A stretch of 64,000 nt of DNA from the NCBI GenBank assembly GCA_052034585.1, contig JBPOIJ010000038.1:62001-126000 (forward strand). The letters are read 5' to 3'. Origin of the DNA: Xiheimicrobium sp052034585 (GTDB lineage Bacteria; Myxococcota; Myxococcia; Myxococcales; Myxococcaceae). Below are positions 34,620 to 43,270 of this stretch, in pieces. The notes below the pieces were generated by a model, which was not told where the DNA came from, searched no databases, and worked only from the letters and a program-made list of their open reading frames with translations. The first letter of the stretch is position 1. Every line of letters starts with the position of its first letter. The translations under genes and the position numbers were made by a program.

Positions 34620-36953
34620 ATGGCTCCTCCGAGAAAGTCCGGCACCGTTCGCCGCGGGCCGTCGGATGACGATCCAGAACGAAATACGGGCACCATCGCG
34701 AAGGGCCGCAACCCGCTGCCCGACGACGACGGCGACCCCGAGGTGTCGCGGAACACCGTCGCGCGGGCGAAGAACCCGCTGCCTGAAGACGAAGATCCAG
34801 AGCGCAACAACAAGACGAACGCGCGGGCCCGCCCACCGCCGGCGCCCAAGCGGCGTCCTCCGACCCGCGGCCCGGTCGCTCCCGAGCAGCTCGACGAAGA
34901 CCCGAGCTACAGCACCGGGCAGAACTACCAGGCGCTCCAGGAAGAGGGGGGAGAGGCCGGCGAAGAGGAGATCGGCGGCGATGCTGCGTCGATCAGCCTC
35001 GATGGCGAAGGGCTCGAGGCGCTCGATCCCGAGCTGGCGCCGAAGACGAAGGCGCTCGAGGCGCTGAAGCGGCCTGATCCCGCTGCCGAGGACGAGGAAG
35101 AAGACGACGCGAACGCGACGCGCGCAGGCCCACCGCTCAAGCTCGAGATCGTCAGCGGCCCCGACGCCGGCAAGAAGAAGAAGTTCAAGGGCGTGCGGAT
35201 GGTGATCGGCCGCACCCCAGGCGTCGACTGGCAGCTGTCGGATCAGTCGGTGTCGCGCCGCCACATCGAGCTCGTGCACTCCGACACCGGAACGCTCCTG
35301 CGCGATCTCGGCAGCGGCAACGGCACCAAGCTCAACGGCGCCAAGATCGCCGCCGACACGGTCCTCAACCACGGCGACGAGATCCAGATCGGGAAGACCA
35401 AGCTCCGGTTCATCGACGAGATCGCTGCCTTCAAGAAGGCGCGCGAAGACGCCGAGAAGAAGAAGGAAGAAGACGCCAAGGCCGAAGCGGAGGCGAAGGA
35501 GCAGGCCGAGGCGGAAGCGAAGGCTGCCGAAGAGGGCGAGAAGGCCGAGGGCGAAGGCGAAGGCGGAGAGAAGGCCGAGGGGGCCGAGGGCGAGGGTGGC
35601 GAGGCGGAAGCCGCAGCAGAAGGTGGGGACGAGAAGAGCCAGGCGAAGGGCCCGCGCGATCGAAGCAAGCCAGTGCGGACGTCGCGCCAGAACCCAGCCG
35701 ACTCGGGCCTCGCCGCGCGCTTCAAGGCGATGAACCCCAAGGTGCGCCTCGGGATCATCGGCGGCGCGGTGCTGATCCTGCTCCTCCTCGTCGTCGCCAT
35801 CGCGACCCGGAAGCCACCCCCGCCGCCCGTCGATCCGCGCTCCGAGCAGGCCGCGCTCAAGATGCAGGAGGCTCGCTCGGCGGTGAAGGACGGCCGCTAT
35901 GAAGACGCGGTCAAGCTGGTCGACGAGGCCGAGAAGCTCTCGCCCGGCATCGACAAGACGAAGCTGGGGCTCCAGGCCCGCGAGGCGGTGAAGATCGCGA
36001 ACGGCTTCGAGCAGGTGCGCCGCTACATCACCGATCACCGCTTCGAGGACGCGAAGAAGACCCTCGCCGACATTCCCAAGGGCACCGCTCGCGCCGAACA
36101 AGATCGGCTCAAGCTCGAGGAAGAGCTCAACGCCGGCCTCGTCACCTACCACAAGGAGAAGGTGAAGGAGTTCCTCGCGGCCGGAGAGCTCGAGTCGGCC
36201 AAGCAGCTGCTCGAGAAGATCCCCGGCGATCAGCTCGAGGACTTGCCCGAGCAGGTCGCGGAGTTCGAGCGCACCCTCGAGGAGTCGGCCAAGCAGGACA
36301 AGCGGGACCAGGCCGTCGCCGCCGCCAACGCGAACGCGTCGAAGAAGGCGCGGCGGGAAGAGGAGATCGCCCAGGCCTTCGCGGTCGTCGAGCGCAAGTT
36401 CTCCGGCGGAGAGTGGGAGCGGGCAGCCGCCGAGTGCGCCCGGGTGATCGACGCGTTCTCCGGTGACAAGGAGATCGTCGGACGCGCCAAGTCGCTCGGC
36501 GCCCAGATCCCCGCGTTCGGTCGCAACTACGACGAGGGCATGAAGAAGTTCCGGCAGGGCCAGCTCACCCAGGCCGCGCGCCCGCTCCGCCTCGCCTACC
36601 AGGCGTACCGAACGATGGGGCTCGGTCAGAACCGGTTCGGCGAGGAGCTCAAGGAAGCGCTGCTCAAGGCCGCGCTCGCTGCCGGCAAGGAAGGGCTCAT
36701 TCGCGAGGACTACGAGAACGCGATGGCCAACTTCCGCGAGGCCGCGCGAATCGAGCCGGGCAACCCAGACGCACGCAAGGGCGTCGACTCGGTCGCCGAG
36801 AAGGCCGAAGACATCTACGGCATGGGCTACATGCTCAAGGATCGGGATCCCCGCGAGGCCTTGCGGAAGTTCAAGCTGGTCATCGCCATCACCGAGCCGG
36901 GCTCGCCCGTGCACGAGAAAGCCAAGAACCAGGTCGCCGCGCTGGCGCCCTGA
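34620..36953 (+). CDS. FHA domain membrane protein with TPR repeats
   Basis: A 777-residue protein. Residues 1-85 are disordered and charged. An FHA domain follows (about 177-262; VIGRTPGVDWQLSDQSVSRRHIEL, GSGNGTKLNGAKI). Next is a long Glu/Ala/Lys-rich stretch (about 275-350), a single transmembrane helix (about 375-395, LGIIGGAVLILLLLVVAIATR), and a helical C-terminal part with TPR-like repeats to the end. The FHA domain would read phosphothreonine in the cytoplasm, with the TPRs in the periplasm. It is followed closely by the cyclic-nucleotide-binding-domain gene. Confidence 0.9.
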   Translation: MAPPRKSGTVRRGPSDDDPERNTGTIAKGRNPLPDDDGDPEVSRNTVARAKNPLPEDEDPERNNKTNARARPPPAPKRRPPTRGPVAPEQLDEDPSYSTGQNYQALQEEGGEAGEEEIGGDAASISLDGEGLEALDPELAPKTKALEALKRPDPAAEDEEEDDANATRAGPPLKLEIVSGPDAGKKKKFKGVRMVIGRTPGVDWQLSDQSVSRRHIELVHSDTGTLLRDLGSGNGTKLNGAKIAADTVLNHGDEIQIGKTKLRFIDEIAAFKKAREDAEKKKEEDAKAEAEAKEQAEAEAKAAEEGEKAEGEGEGGEKAEGAEGEGGEAEAAAEGGDEKSQAKGPRDRSKPVRTSRQNPADSGLAARFKAMNPKVRLGIIGGAVLILLLLVVAIATRKPPPPPVDPRSEQAALKMQEARSAVKDGRYEDAVKLVDEAEKLSPGIDKTKLGLQAREAVKIANGFEQVRRYITDHRFEDAKKTLADIPKGTARAEQDRLKLEEELNAGLVTYHKEKVKEFLAAGELESAKQLLEKIPGDQLEDLPEQVAEFERTLEESAKQDKRDQAVAAANANASKKARREEEIAQAFAVVERKFSGGEWERAAAECARVIDAFSGDKEIVGRAKSLGAQIPAFGRNYDEGMKKFRQGQLTQAARPLRLAYQAYRTMGLGQNRFGEELKEALLKAALAAGKEGLIREDYENAMANFREAARIEPGNPDARKGVDSVAEKAEDIYGMGYMLKDRDPREALRKFKLVIAITEPGSPVHEKAKNQVAALAP

Positions 36954-36971
36954 GCACCGAGTGTCCACCAC

Positions 36972-38291
36972 ATGAGCGGAATGAGAGAGCTGGGCCTCGA
37001 CTTCGTGGCCGAGGGGAACTGGGAGAAGGCGCTGGCCTGCTTCGCCGAGTCGGTGCGCCGACAGCCGAACGATCACCGCGCCCGTATGCTGGCCGCGCGC
37101 TGCTACGCGAAGCTGGGCGAGAACGAGCGCGCGGTGACGGTGCTCCACGCCTGCGCCGAGGGGCTCTTGCGGCGTGACTATCTGCTCTCGGCCATCGCCG
37201 CCTGCCGTCAGGCCCTGCCGCTCGCGCCTCGCGAGAAGCGCATTCGAGAGACGTTGGCGCGCATTCACGCTCGGGCGGCGCGCATCGTGTCGGGCAAAGC
37301 GCCGGTGCCTCCTCCGCTCCCACCGGAGTCGCTCTACGACGGGCAGGTGACGAGCGATCTGATGACGCTCACCGGGTCCGAGCTCTCCGACACCGCCATC
37401 TCGGTGCTCGCCGCGCCCGACACCGGAGGCCAGGCCGACCCCGAGGCGCGACCGCCGCTGCCGCTCTTCGCCGATCTCGATCGCGAGGCCTTCGTCGATC
37501 TCGTCGAGCTGCTCGACTACCGCGAGCTCGAAGACGGGGCCGACATCTGCACCGAAGGGCAGGGGGGTGATCGCATCTTCGTGCTCGTCGCCGGCAAGGC
37601 CGAGGTGAGCCGCCGCATCGAGGGGCAGGAAAAGCGGCTCGCCTTCCTCGGGGGCGGGTCGATCTTCGGAGAGATGTCGCTCCTCACCGGCGCGCCGCCG
37701 ACCTCGACCGTTCGCGCCGTGGGTGACGCCGACGTGTTGGAGATCGAGCGCAAGGATCTGAACGAGCTCGCGCGGAAGTACCCGGCGGTGCCCCAGACCC
37801 TCGCCACCTTCGCCCAGACGCGCATGGCGCGGAACATCGTCTCGACCTCGCCGCTCTTCGCTCCGGTGCCCGAGGCGGAGCGCTCCGAGCTGCTGGCGCG
37901 CTTCGTCTTTCGCGGGGTCCAGCCGGGCGAGAAGCTGATCAAGGAAGGCGAGCCGGTGAACGCGCTCGTGTTGGTGCTCGCGGGCGAGCTGGTCGTGCAG
38001 AAGGAAGACGCGAGCGGCACCGGGGTCGTCTCGCTGAACGTGATTCGCGAGGGCGAGGTGGCGGGTGAGATCGCGCTCCTCAAGGGCCTGCGCGCGACCG
38101 CGACGGTGGCCTGCACCCGGAAGACCGCGGTGGCGACGCTCGATCGGTCGGCCTTCGAGGCGCTCCTGCGTTCGCACCCGCCGATTCGTGAGTACCTCGA
38201 GGGGCTGTCCGATCGACGGCTCAAGCAGATCGGCGAGGCGATGCGGCCCATCGAGGTGCTCGACGCCGACGAGCTGGTGGTCGAGAGCTGA
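36972..38291 (+). CDS. TPR plus double cyclic-nucleotide-binding-domain protein
   Basis: A 439-residue soluble protein. The N-terminal 110 residues form TPR-like helices (NWEKALACFAESVRRQPNDH). Two CNB domains follow (about 160-280 and 290-410): AGKAEVSRR, FLGGGSIFGEMSLLTGAPPTSTVRA in the first; AGELVVQKED, IREGEVAGEIALLKGLRATATV in the second. The first retains a GEMxLLTGxxxxxTVRA cassette close to the cAMP/cGMP site. There is no DNA-binding or kinase output domain, so it may be an adaptor. The 18-base gap implies co-transcription with the FHA-TPR gene. Confidence 0.9.
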   Translation: MSGMRELGLDFVAEGNWEKALACFAESVRRQPNDHRARMLAARCYAKLGENERAVTVLHACAEGLLRRDYLLSAIAACRQALPLAPREKRIRETLARIHARAARIVSGKAPVPPPLPPESLYDGQVTSDLMTLTGSELSDTAISVLAAPDTGGQADPEARPPLPLFADLDREAFVDLVELLDYRELEDGADICTEGQGGDRIFVLVAGKAEVSRRIEGQEKRLAFLGGGSIFGEMSLLTGAPPTSTVRAVGDADVLEIERKDLNELARKYPAVPQTLATFAQTRMARNIVSTSPLFAPVPEAERSELLARFVFRGVQPGEKLIKEGEPVNALVLVLAGELVVQKEDASGTGVVSLNVIREGEVAGEIALLKGLRATATVACTRKTAVATLDRSAFEALLRSHPPIREYLEGLSDRRLKQIGEAMRPIEVLDADELVVES

Positions 38292-38351
38292 ACTCCAAGA
38301 GCCAAGCGCGGCTGATGTGAGCGTGGACTCGCAAGGGGGGCGCTCTCGAGC

Positions 38352-40238
38352 TCAGCGCTCGACTGGACGAGCGAGCGATCGGCACGATCGAATCGAGCCA
38401 GCGGCGTGCGAGTCGATTCGCGAGCCGTGTCGTCTCCGTCGCGCCACGGCGGTCAGGCCGGCGGCGAGCCAGATCAGATCCGGCGTCACCTCGCAGCGAG
38501 AAGTCGCTGGTGGTGGGAGTGGCGGTCCGGTGGTGATCTTGGTGAGTTTCCAGATGGCGCCATCGAAGAGAAACACCTCGTCTCCGACGGTGACGAGCTG
38601 AGGATCCTCCAAGGGCCGCACAGGGTGGGCGGGTGGTGCCTCTCCTTCGACCTCGAAGGGCGCCCAGGTGCTTCCAGTCCAACGGTTGACCTCATTCGTT
38701 GAGCCGGCGTCCGAACCGGCCCCGCCATAGGCGAACACCTCGCCCCCGATCATGAAGCCGCGCGACCCGATCGGGGCTGCAACGTCGGACCTCTTGCTCC
38801 ATGCCGAGCCGGACCACTCCCACGTCTCACGGTGTTCGCGGAAGCCCGCGTCGAAGTCGAACGACGAGCCCCAGAAGATCGCCGCGTCAGGAGTCCCGAT
38901 GAACGCCCCGCCGAAGAGCTCTGGAGCCTGATCGGTCGAGCGCAGGAGCCACTGGTTTCCATCGAACTCCCACACCCCGCGTCCGATCCCAAAGAGCCGC
39001 GTGCCGACCACCGAGTATGCGATTGGGAACGCGGCATCGGGTGCTTCGACGCTGTCGAGTCGCCACGCAGTTCGTCGCATGCTCCAGGTCTCCCGTCCGG
39101 ATTGGCCAGGGGTCTGGGGCACCACCACGCGGTCGACCCAGCCGACCAGGTTGCCGACGGGGGGCGTCACCGTCTGAACCAGCTTGGTCCAGCCCCCGTC
39201 CTCGTAGAGCCACGTCTGAAGGTGCCCTCGCTCCAAGTCGACGGCCACGACCGAGGTGCCCAGCGCCGCGAAACGGTTCGAGGTTAGAATCGAGGAAGTT
39301 GGTCCTGCGCCGCCAACTTGGCTCCACGTCGTGCCGTCGAACGTCCACTGGTCTTGCGCGAACTGCGGCCTCTCGCTTAGTTCGCCACCAACGAGGAGGA
39401 CCTGGCCTCCCAATTCGGCAAGGCAATGCCTGTAGCGCCGAGAGGGAACGACGGGCGCGACGAGCCGTCGCCACGTGACCCCATTCCACGCCCAGAAGCT
39501 CGTCGTTCCGCCGAAGTCGGAGCCGCCGAAGATCAACATCTCCCCGGCGAGAGTCGTGGCGACAGGGGCACTGCTCATCGGCGAGACAGGTGGCCTGAGC
39601 TCCGTCCAGGTCGTGCCATCCCACTCCCAGGTGTCGCCGAGGGACTGTCCGATTTCCGACACGCCGCCGAAGAGCACGGCGCGCGCTCCACGCGCCGCCA
39701 GAGCCGGCGCGCGTCGGGGCGAAGGACTCGGCGTCGGGTGCTTGTCGATCCATGTGGTGCCGTTCCACTCCCAGGTGTCGCTCGTTTCCCCGCCGAAGAG
39801 CACAGCGCGGTCACCCAGCGCCGTCATCGAGTAGCCCGTGCGCGCAGGTGGGTGCACAGCTGGTGCGAGCTGCGTCCAATCGGTGCCGTCGAACTGCCAG
39901 GTGTCGTCGAGGAGCCCAAGCGCGCCTTCTCCCCCGAAGAGGATGACTCGGCCTCCTACCGTCGCCATCGTATGGCCGGCGCGAGGAGGCGGTGAGTGCG
40001 CCGTCGAGAGCCGTTCCCAGCGAGCACCGTTCCATCTCCACGTTTCGCCGGAAAGCCCCGACGGCCGCTCGCCACCGAAGAGGATCGCCGCTTCTCCGAG
40101 CGTGGCCATCGCCGCTCGGGAACGGCGACCGTCCCACTCCACCATCGACCAACGAAGCCGCAGCGCTGCGTCGGGCGCAGTGTCGGCCGGGGGAGGAGCA
40201 CCGCACGCGACGAGGGCGATCAGGAGGAGTGCGCGCAT
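38352..40238 (-). CDS. Kelch-like beta-propeller lipoprotein
   Basis: A 628-residue lipoprotein (signal peptide with IALVACG, Cys near 10). Ten or so Kelch-type units of about 45 residues follow, each with an ILFGG(E/S) strand and a D/E-T-W-x-W/F-(N/D)-G-x-x-W strand, for example AILFGGERPSGLSGETWRWN. The C-terminus has a helix (LIWLAAGLTAVA) followed by RRRRH, like a MYXO-CTERM tail, but with about 26 extra residues after it. Start is ATG 40238, because the signal peptide begins there. It is probably surface exposed; ligand unknown. Confidence 0.85.
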   Translation of the reverse strand: MRALLLIALVACGAPPPADTAPDAALRLRWSMVEWDGRRSRAAMATLGEAAILFGGERPSGLSGETWRWNGARWERLSTAHSPPPRAGHTMATVGGRVILFGGEGALGLLDDTWQFDGTDWTQLAPAVHPPARTGYSMTALGDRAVLFGGETSDTWEWNGTTWIDKHPTPSPSPRRAPALAARGARAVLFGGVSEIGQSLGDTWEWDGTTWTELRPPVSPMSSAPVATTLAGEMLIFGGSDFGGTTSFWAWNGVTWRRLVAPVVPSRRYRHCLAELGGQVLLVGGELSERPQFAQDQWTFDGTTWSQVGGAGPTSSILTSNRFAALGTSVVAVDLERGHLQTWLYEDGGWTKLVQTVTPPVGNLVGWVDRVVVPQTPGQSGRETWSMRRTAWRLDSVEAPDAAFPIAYSVVGTRLFGIGRGVWEFDGNQWLLRSTDQAPELFGGAFIGTPDAAIFWGSSFDFDAGFREHRETWEWSGSAWSKRSDVAAPIGSRGFMIGGEVFAYGGAGSDAGSTNEVNRWTGSTWAPFEVEGEAPPAHPVRPLEDPQLVTVGDEVFLFDGAIWKLTKITTGPPLPPPATSRCEVTPDLIWLAAGLTAVARRRRHGSRIDSHAAGSIRSCRSLARPVER

Positions 40239-40295
40239 GGCGTCGGAGTCAACCACACGAGGTTGCCCCACAGCACTCGGTGAGACTCTGCGTGC

Positions 40296-40301
40296 TACCG
40301 T
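40296..40301 (+). promoter_or_regulatory. Candidate -10 box before a leader ORF
   Basis: TACCGT lies exactly six bases upstream of the ATG at 40308, with no Shine-Dalgarno. The same TAnnnT-N6-start arrangement is seen before other genes here. No convincing -35 hexamer is present at 17 bp. Confidence 0.35.
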
Positions 40302-40307
40302 CAGCGA

Positions 40308-40349
40308 ATGGGTCCAGTGCTCCTCTCAGCCACTCTCGAGCGCCGATGA
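40308..40349 (+). CDS. 13-codon leader ORF overlapping the NTF2-like gene start
   Basis: The ORF starts at ATG 40308 and encodes MGPVLLSATLERR. Its TGA (40347-40349) overlaps the ATG of the next gene as ATGA. It could deliver ribosomes to that start by translational coupling, which would explain why the downstream gene has no clear Shine-Dalgarno. There is no attenuator-like run of one amino acid. Speculative without ribosome data. Confidence 0.3.
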   Translation: MGPVLLSATLERR

Positions 40350-40795
40350 ACCGGCTCGTGATCGCAGGCGCCGTGCTCGTGCTGGCGATCGTCGCGTTCC
40401 TCGTGCTGCGGCCCAAGACGCTGACCGACGAGGAGCAGATCCGCGCGCTCGTCGCCGAGTGCGTGACTGCCGCCGAGAAGCACGATCTCGCCACCATCTC
40501 CGACGCGATGGCCGATGACTTCCACGGCCCAAGCAGCGCCTCGAAGCAGGAGGTGCGCCAGATCCTCCTCGGCCAGCTCTTTCGCAACCAGAACGGGGTG
40601 GCCGTCTTCAACCCCTCGCTCGACGTGCGCGTCTTGGGAGACAACGCCTCGTTCTCCGGGGTCTTCGTGTTCGCCCGCGCCAAGGACGTGAACTGGCAAG
40701 AGCCTGGTGACGGGGTCACCCGCTACGACATCGAAGGCACCTTGGAGAAGCGCAGCGGCGAGTGGCTCTTCACCACCGCCGAGTGGAAGCACTGA
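40346..40795 (+). CDS. NTF2-like membrane-anchored protein
   Basis: A 149-residue protein with an N-terminal signal anchor (about 3-21, LVIAGAVLVLAIVAFLVL). The rest fits the NTF2/SnoaL fold: a helix LTDEEQIRALVAECVTAAEKHD, a strand-rich middle, and a closing GTLEKRSGEWLFTTAEWKH. Such domains bind small ligands or act as scaffolds, and no catalytic residues stand out. The longer open frame upstream is shadow of the Kelch-like gene. It is convergent with the TPR gene at 40805. Confidence 0.78.
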   Translation: MNRLVIAGAVLVLAIVAFLVLRPKTLTDEEQIRALVAECVTAAEKHDLATISDAMADDFHGPSSASKQEVRQILLGQLFRNQNGVAVFNPSLDVRVLGDNASFSGVFVFARAKDVNWQEPGDGVTRYDIEGTLEKRSGEWLFTTAEWKH

Positions 40796-40804
40796 GACCG
40801 CTGC

Positions 40805-42391
40805 TCACTGGATGAAGGTCTTCGCCTCTTCGTTCCAGGTCTTGAGCAGATCGTTCTGCTTGGCGGCCTTCAGCTTGCCCGCGACGTCGGCGATCACCTC
40901 GTTCATGGCCTCGCGCGGCGCCTGGAGCGCCTTCATCTTGATGAGGCCGTAGACGTAGCTCTGGCAGCCCGGCCCGTATTCCTTCTTGGCGAACATCACC
41001 TCACCCATCGCCATGTACGCCTCGGAGAGCTGACCCGAGCCGTCTTCCGGGGTGATGTCCTTCAGCATCTCGAGCGCCTTGTCGTAGTCCTTCTTGGCGA
41101 GGAAGACGCTGGCCTTGGCGTAGTACGCCTTGGTGATGTTCAGGTTCTTCGCTTCGATCGCCTTGTCGTACGCGGCCATCGCGAGATCGAGCTTGTCGGT
41201 CGCCCGCAAGATGTCGCCGCGGGTGAGGTAGTACCGATCGTCGCGGTCGAGCGCGCCGACCTCCTTGCCGTCGGCGGTCTGGTTCTTCACGTTCTTGAAG
41301 AAGGCCTCGTACTTGTCGAGGAGCGCGAGGGCGGCGTCGCTCATTCCCGCGGCCTGGAGGTTCTTCGCGCCCTCGAAGTAGAACACCGGCGCCGAGGGCT
41401 GCTTGGTGACGAGGTCGGTGTAGGCCGCCGCAGCGCCCGGATCCTTCTTGGTGGCGAGCGCGTTCGCCTTGGCGAAGAGGGCCCAGCGCTCCTCGGGGTT
41501 CAGCCCCAGCGCCTGATCGGCCAAACGAATCGCCTCGTCCGACTGGGTGGCCACGTTCGCGATGTGGGCCTGCACGGCGAGGGCGCGCGCCTTGAGCGGC
41601 GGGGACAGCTCGGCGTCACGGTCGAGCACCGCCTTCACCATCGCCTCGGCGTCGCCGACCTTGTCCTTCTTCATCACCCGCGCGAGCGCGAGGCCGTTCT
41701 TCGAGCGGAGCAGGTCGGGGTTGGTGCCGAGCGACTTGGTGAAGGTGTCGATCGCGCCCGGGGTGCCCTCTTCGAGCAGCGCCTCGCCCCACGCCGCGGA
41801 GTAGTTCGCGTCCTTCCAGGCCTTGTCCATCGCGGTGGTGAAGCCCTGGCGCGCGAGCGAGAGGTTGCCTTGCTGCTTCATCGCCATCGCCTGCGCGTAG
41901 AAGAGCTTCGCGCTCGAGGCGCCCTTCTTGCGGAGATCTTCGATGAACTCCTCGGCGCCCTTCGGGTTGCCCGCCGCGATGAGGTGGAGCGCCTCGGAGC
42001 CGTAGCGCTCTTCAGTCTTCGAGTCGGCCCGCTTGGCGCGCTCGAGGAAGTCCTTCGCCTTGGCCTCGGCGCCGTTCTCACGGTGCAGCATCCACAGATC
42101 GGTGGAGAGGCTCGCCACCAGCGCCAGCGCGTCGGCCGCCGACGAGTCGTGCTCGACCGCTTCCTCGGCCTTGGCGACGGCCTTGCGCAGATCGGCCGGG
42201 TTGCCCTTGAACGCCGTGGTGCGGGCTTCCTTCATCAGCTCGCTGACTTCCTTCTTCGTGTTCCCGCGCCGGTAGACGAGGAAGACGACGAGCGCCAACA
42301 CCACCGCCACGATGACGATCTGCACCATCGCCGACGAGAGGGTCTCGCGCTTCTTCCAGTCGGAGTTTTGGGTTCCGGTGTCTGCCGCCAT
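40805..42391 (-). CDS. TPR repeat membrane protein
   Basis: A 528-residue protein with a polar N-terminus, one transmembrane helix (about 22-42, MVQIVIVAVVLALVVFLVYRR), and a long run of TPR-like helices (about 60-520). Clear units include LKTYDKAIEAKNLN-type repeats such as DLAMAAYDKAIEAK and AKKDYDKALEMLKDI. The TPR part would face the periplasm if the N-terminus is cytoplasmic. It may scaffold envelope complexes; its partner is unknown. A good promoter lies upstream at 42434-42463. Confidence 0.85.
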   Translation of the reverse strand: MAADTGTQNSDWKKRETLSSAMVQIVIVAVVLALVVFLVYRRGNTKKEVSELMKEARTTAFKGNPADLRKAVAKAEEAVEHDSSAADALALVASLSTDLWMLHRENGAEAKAKDFLERAKRADSKTEERYGSEALHLIAAGNPKGAEEFIEDLRKKGASSAKLFYAQAMAMKQQGNLSLARQGFTTAMDKAWKDANYSAAWGEALLEEGTPGAIDTFTKSLGTNPDLLRSKNGLALARVMKKDKVGDAEAMVKAVLDRDAELSPPLKARALAVQAHIANVATQSDEAIRLADQALGLNPEERWALFAKANALATKKDPGAAAAYTDLVTKQPSAPVFYFEGAKNLQAAGMSDAALALLDKYEAFFKNVKNQTADGKEVGALDRDDRYYLTRGDILRATDKLDLAMAAYDKAIEAKNLNITKAYYAKASVFLAKKDYDKALEMLKDITPEDGSGQLSEAYMAMGEVMFAKKEYGPGCQSYVYGLIKMKALQAPREAMNEVIADVAGKLKAAKQNDLLKTWNEEAKTFIQ

Positions 42392-42433
42392 GTTGGTGCG
42401 CCTCGAGAGAGTGCTTCGTTGAGAAGGCGCGGT

Positions 42434-42463
42434 CTTCTAGCGACGCGTTTTTCTTGAGGTCAA
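42434..42463 (-). promoter_or_regulatory. Sigma-70-type promoter of the TPR gene
   Basis: Read on the minus strand: TTGACC (42458-42463), an 18-base spacer, then TAGAAG (42434-42439). Transcription would start near 42427, giving a leader of about 35 bases before the ATG at 42391. This is the best -35/-10 pair in the window, in an otherwise non-coding 185-base gap (42392-42576). Confidence 0.55.
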
Positions 42464-42576
42464 GGAAGATCGGAGCGGCGTCGAGGTTCTCAGCCGCTGA
42501 GCGCGTGGCGAGCCGAAGCCGAAAGGGCGCGATCAGCCGAACGAGCGACCAAGTCGACCTGGAACGGAACGCCAGC

Positions 42577-43059
42577 TCAGATTCCGGAGACGATGCGCCA
42601 GCGCGCCTTCCCGCCGTCTTTCTCGTCGGTGCGCTTGAGCATCATCTGCTTGATGTCGGTGTCGGTTTGGGTGCGGGTGGACAACGACGGCATCTTGAAG
42701 CTGAACGTGTACGTGTAGGTGACGACGGCCGCGGCGGTGCCGGTATCGAACTCCATCTTGCGCACGTTCATGTCGAGGCGGACATCTTCCATGCGCTGGA
42801 AGCGGTTCGCGAGCGAAGTGTAGAGGGTCGAGTAGTCGAGATCGTCTTCGGGCGTCGAGCTGCCGCCATCGTCACGGAAGGTCGGGTCGGCGAGATCGAT
42901 GATCGCCTGCGCGTTGCGGTGCTCGACGGCCGAGCGGTAGGCGGTCATCACGTCGAGGATCGCCCGGGAGTCGGACGTGTCGTCGATCTCGGTACCGGGG
43001 ATCTTCCGCACGCAGCCCGAGAGGGCGAAGAGACCAAGGGCGAGCAAGCTGATGCGCAT
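42577..43059 (-). CDS. NTF2-like lipoprotein
   Basis: A 160-residue lipoprotein (MRISLLALGLFALSGC; Cys at 16). The mature part has an NTF2-like pattern: DSRAILDVMTAYRSAVEHRNAQ, then IIDLADPTF, and strand-rich segments ending in a KARWRIVSGI strand. It may bind a small ligand at the membrane. It lies between the di-heme lipoprotein gene and the TPR gene on the same strand but is separated from both by about 200 bases, so it is probably its own unit. Confidence 0.78.
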   Translation of the reverse strand: MRISLLALGLFALSGCVRKIPGTEIDDTSDSRAILDVMTAYRSAVEHRNAQAIIDLADPTFRDDGGSSTPEDDLDYSTLYTSLANRFQRMEDVRLDMNVRKMEFDTGTAAAVVTYTYTFSFKMPSLSTRTQTDTDIKQMMLKRTDEKDGGKARWRIVSGI

Positions 43060-43105
43060 CGTGCCTCCAACGACCGAGCTGGCCGGACATTCCCCCGGCG
43101 GGCTT

Positions 43106-43125
43106 CTTCGAGGTTCGCCTCGAAG
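43106..43125 (-). terminator. Perfect 8-bp hairpin with tetraloop
   Basis: An 8-bp stem (CTTCGAGG / CCTCGAAG) closes a four-base loop (TTCG on the plus strand, CGAA on the minus strand). It lies 47 bases before the NTF2-like lipoprotein ATG and 146 bases after the di-heme gene stop. There is no U-tract. It may be a 3'-end stabiliser, a weak terminator or a 5'-leader element. Confidence 0.35.
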
Positions 43126-43181
43126 CGGGTGCTCCGTAGCCCAGTGTGCGCCAGAAGCAAGCGGGCGCCAGTTCTCGGCGA

Positions 43182-43201
43182 GCCGAGGAAAACACCTCGG
43201 C
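43182..43201 (-). terminator. Hairpin downstream of the di-heme lipoprotein gene
   Basis: A 7-bp GC-rich stem (GCCGAGG / CCTCGGC) closes a six-base loop, reading TGTTTT on the minus strand, about 70 bases beyond the stop at 43271. No U-tract follows. With the second hairpin at 43106-43125 it forms the only structured part of the 43060-43270 intergenic region. Confidence 0.4.
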
Positions 43202-43270
43202 CGCCCGGGCCAGAACGGCTCCCGAGCGGCCGAAGGTCTCCCTGGGGGGAGGTCGGTGAACCGATTCGAA

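Noticed and set aside
34533..38177. A 1214-codon minus-strand open frame
   Set aside because: It is antisense to the FHA-TPR and CNB genes, Leu/Arg/Gly-rich without motifs.
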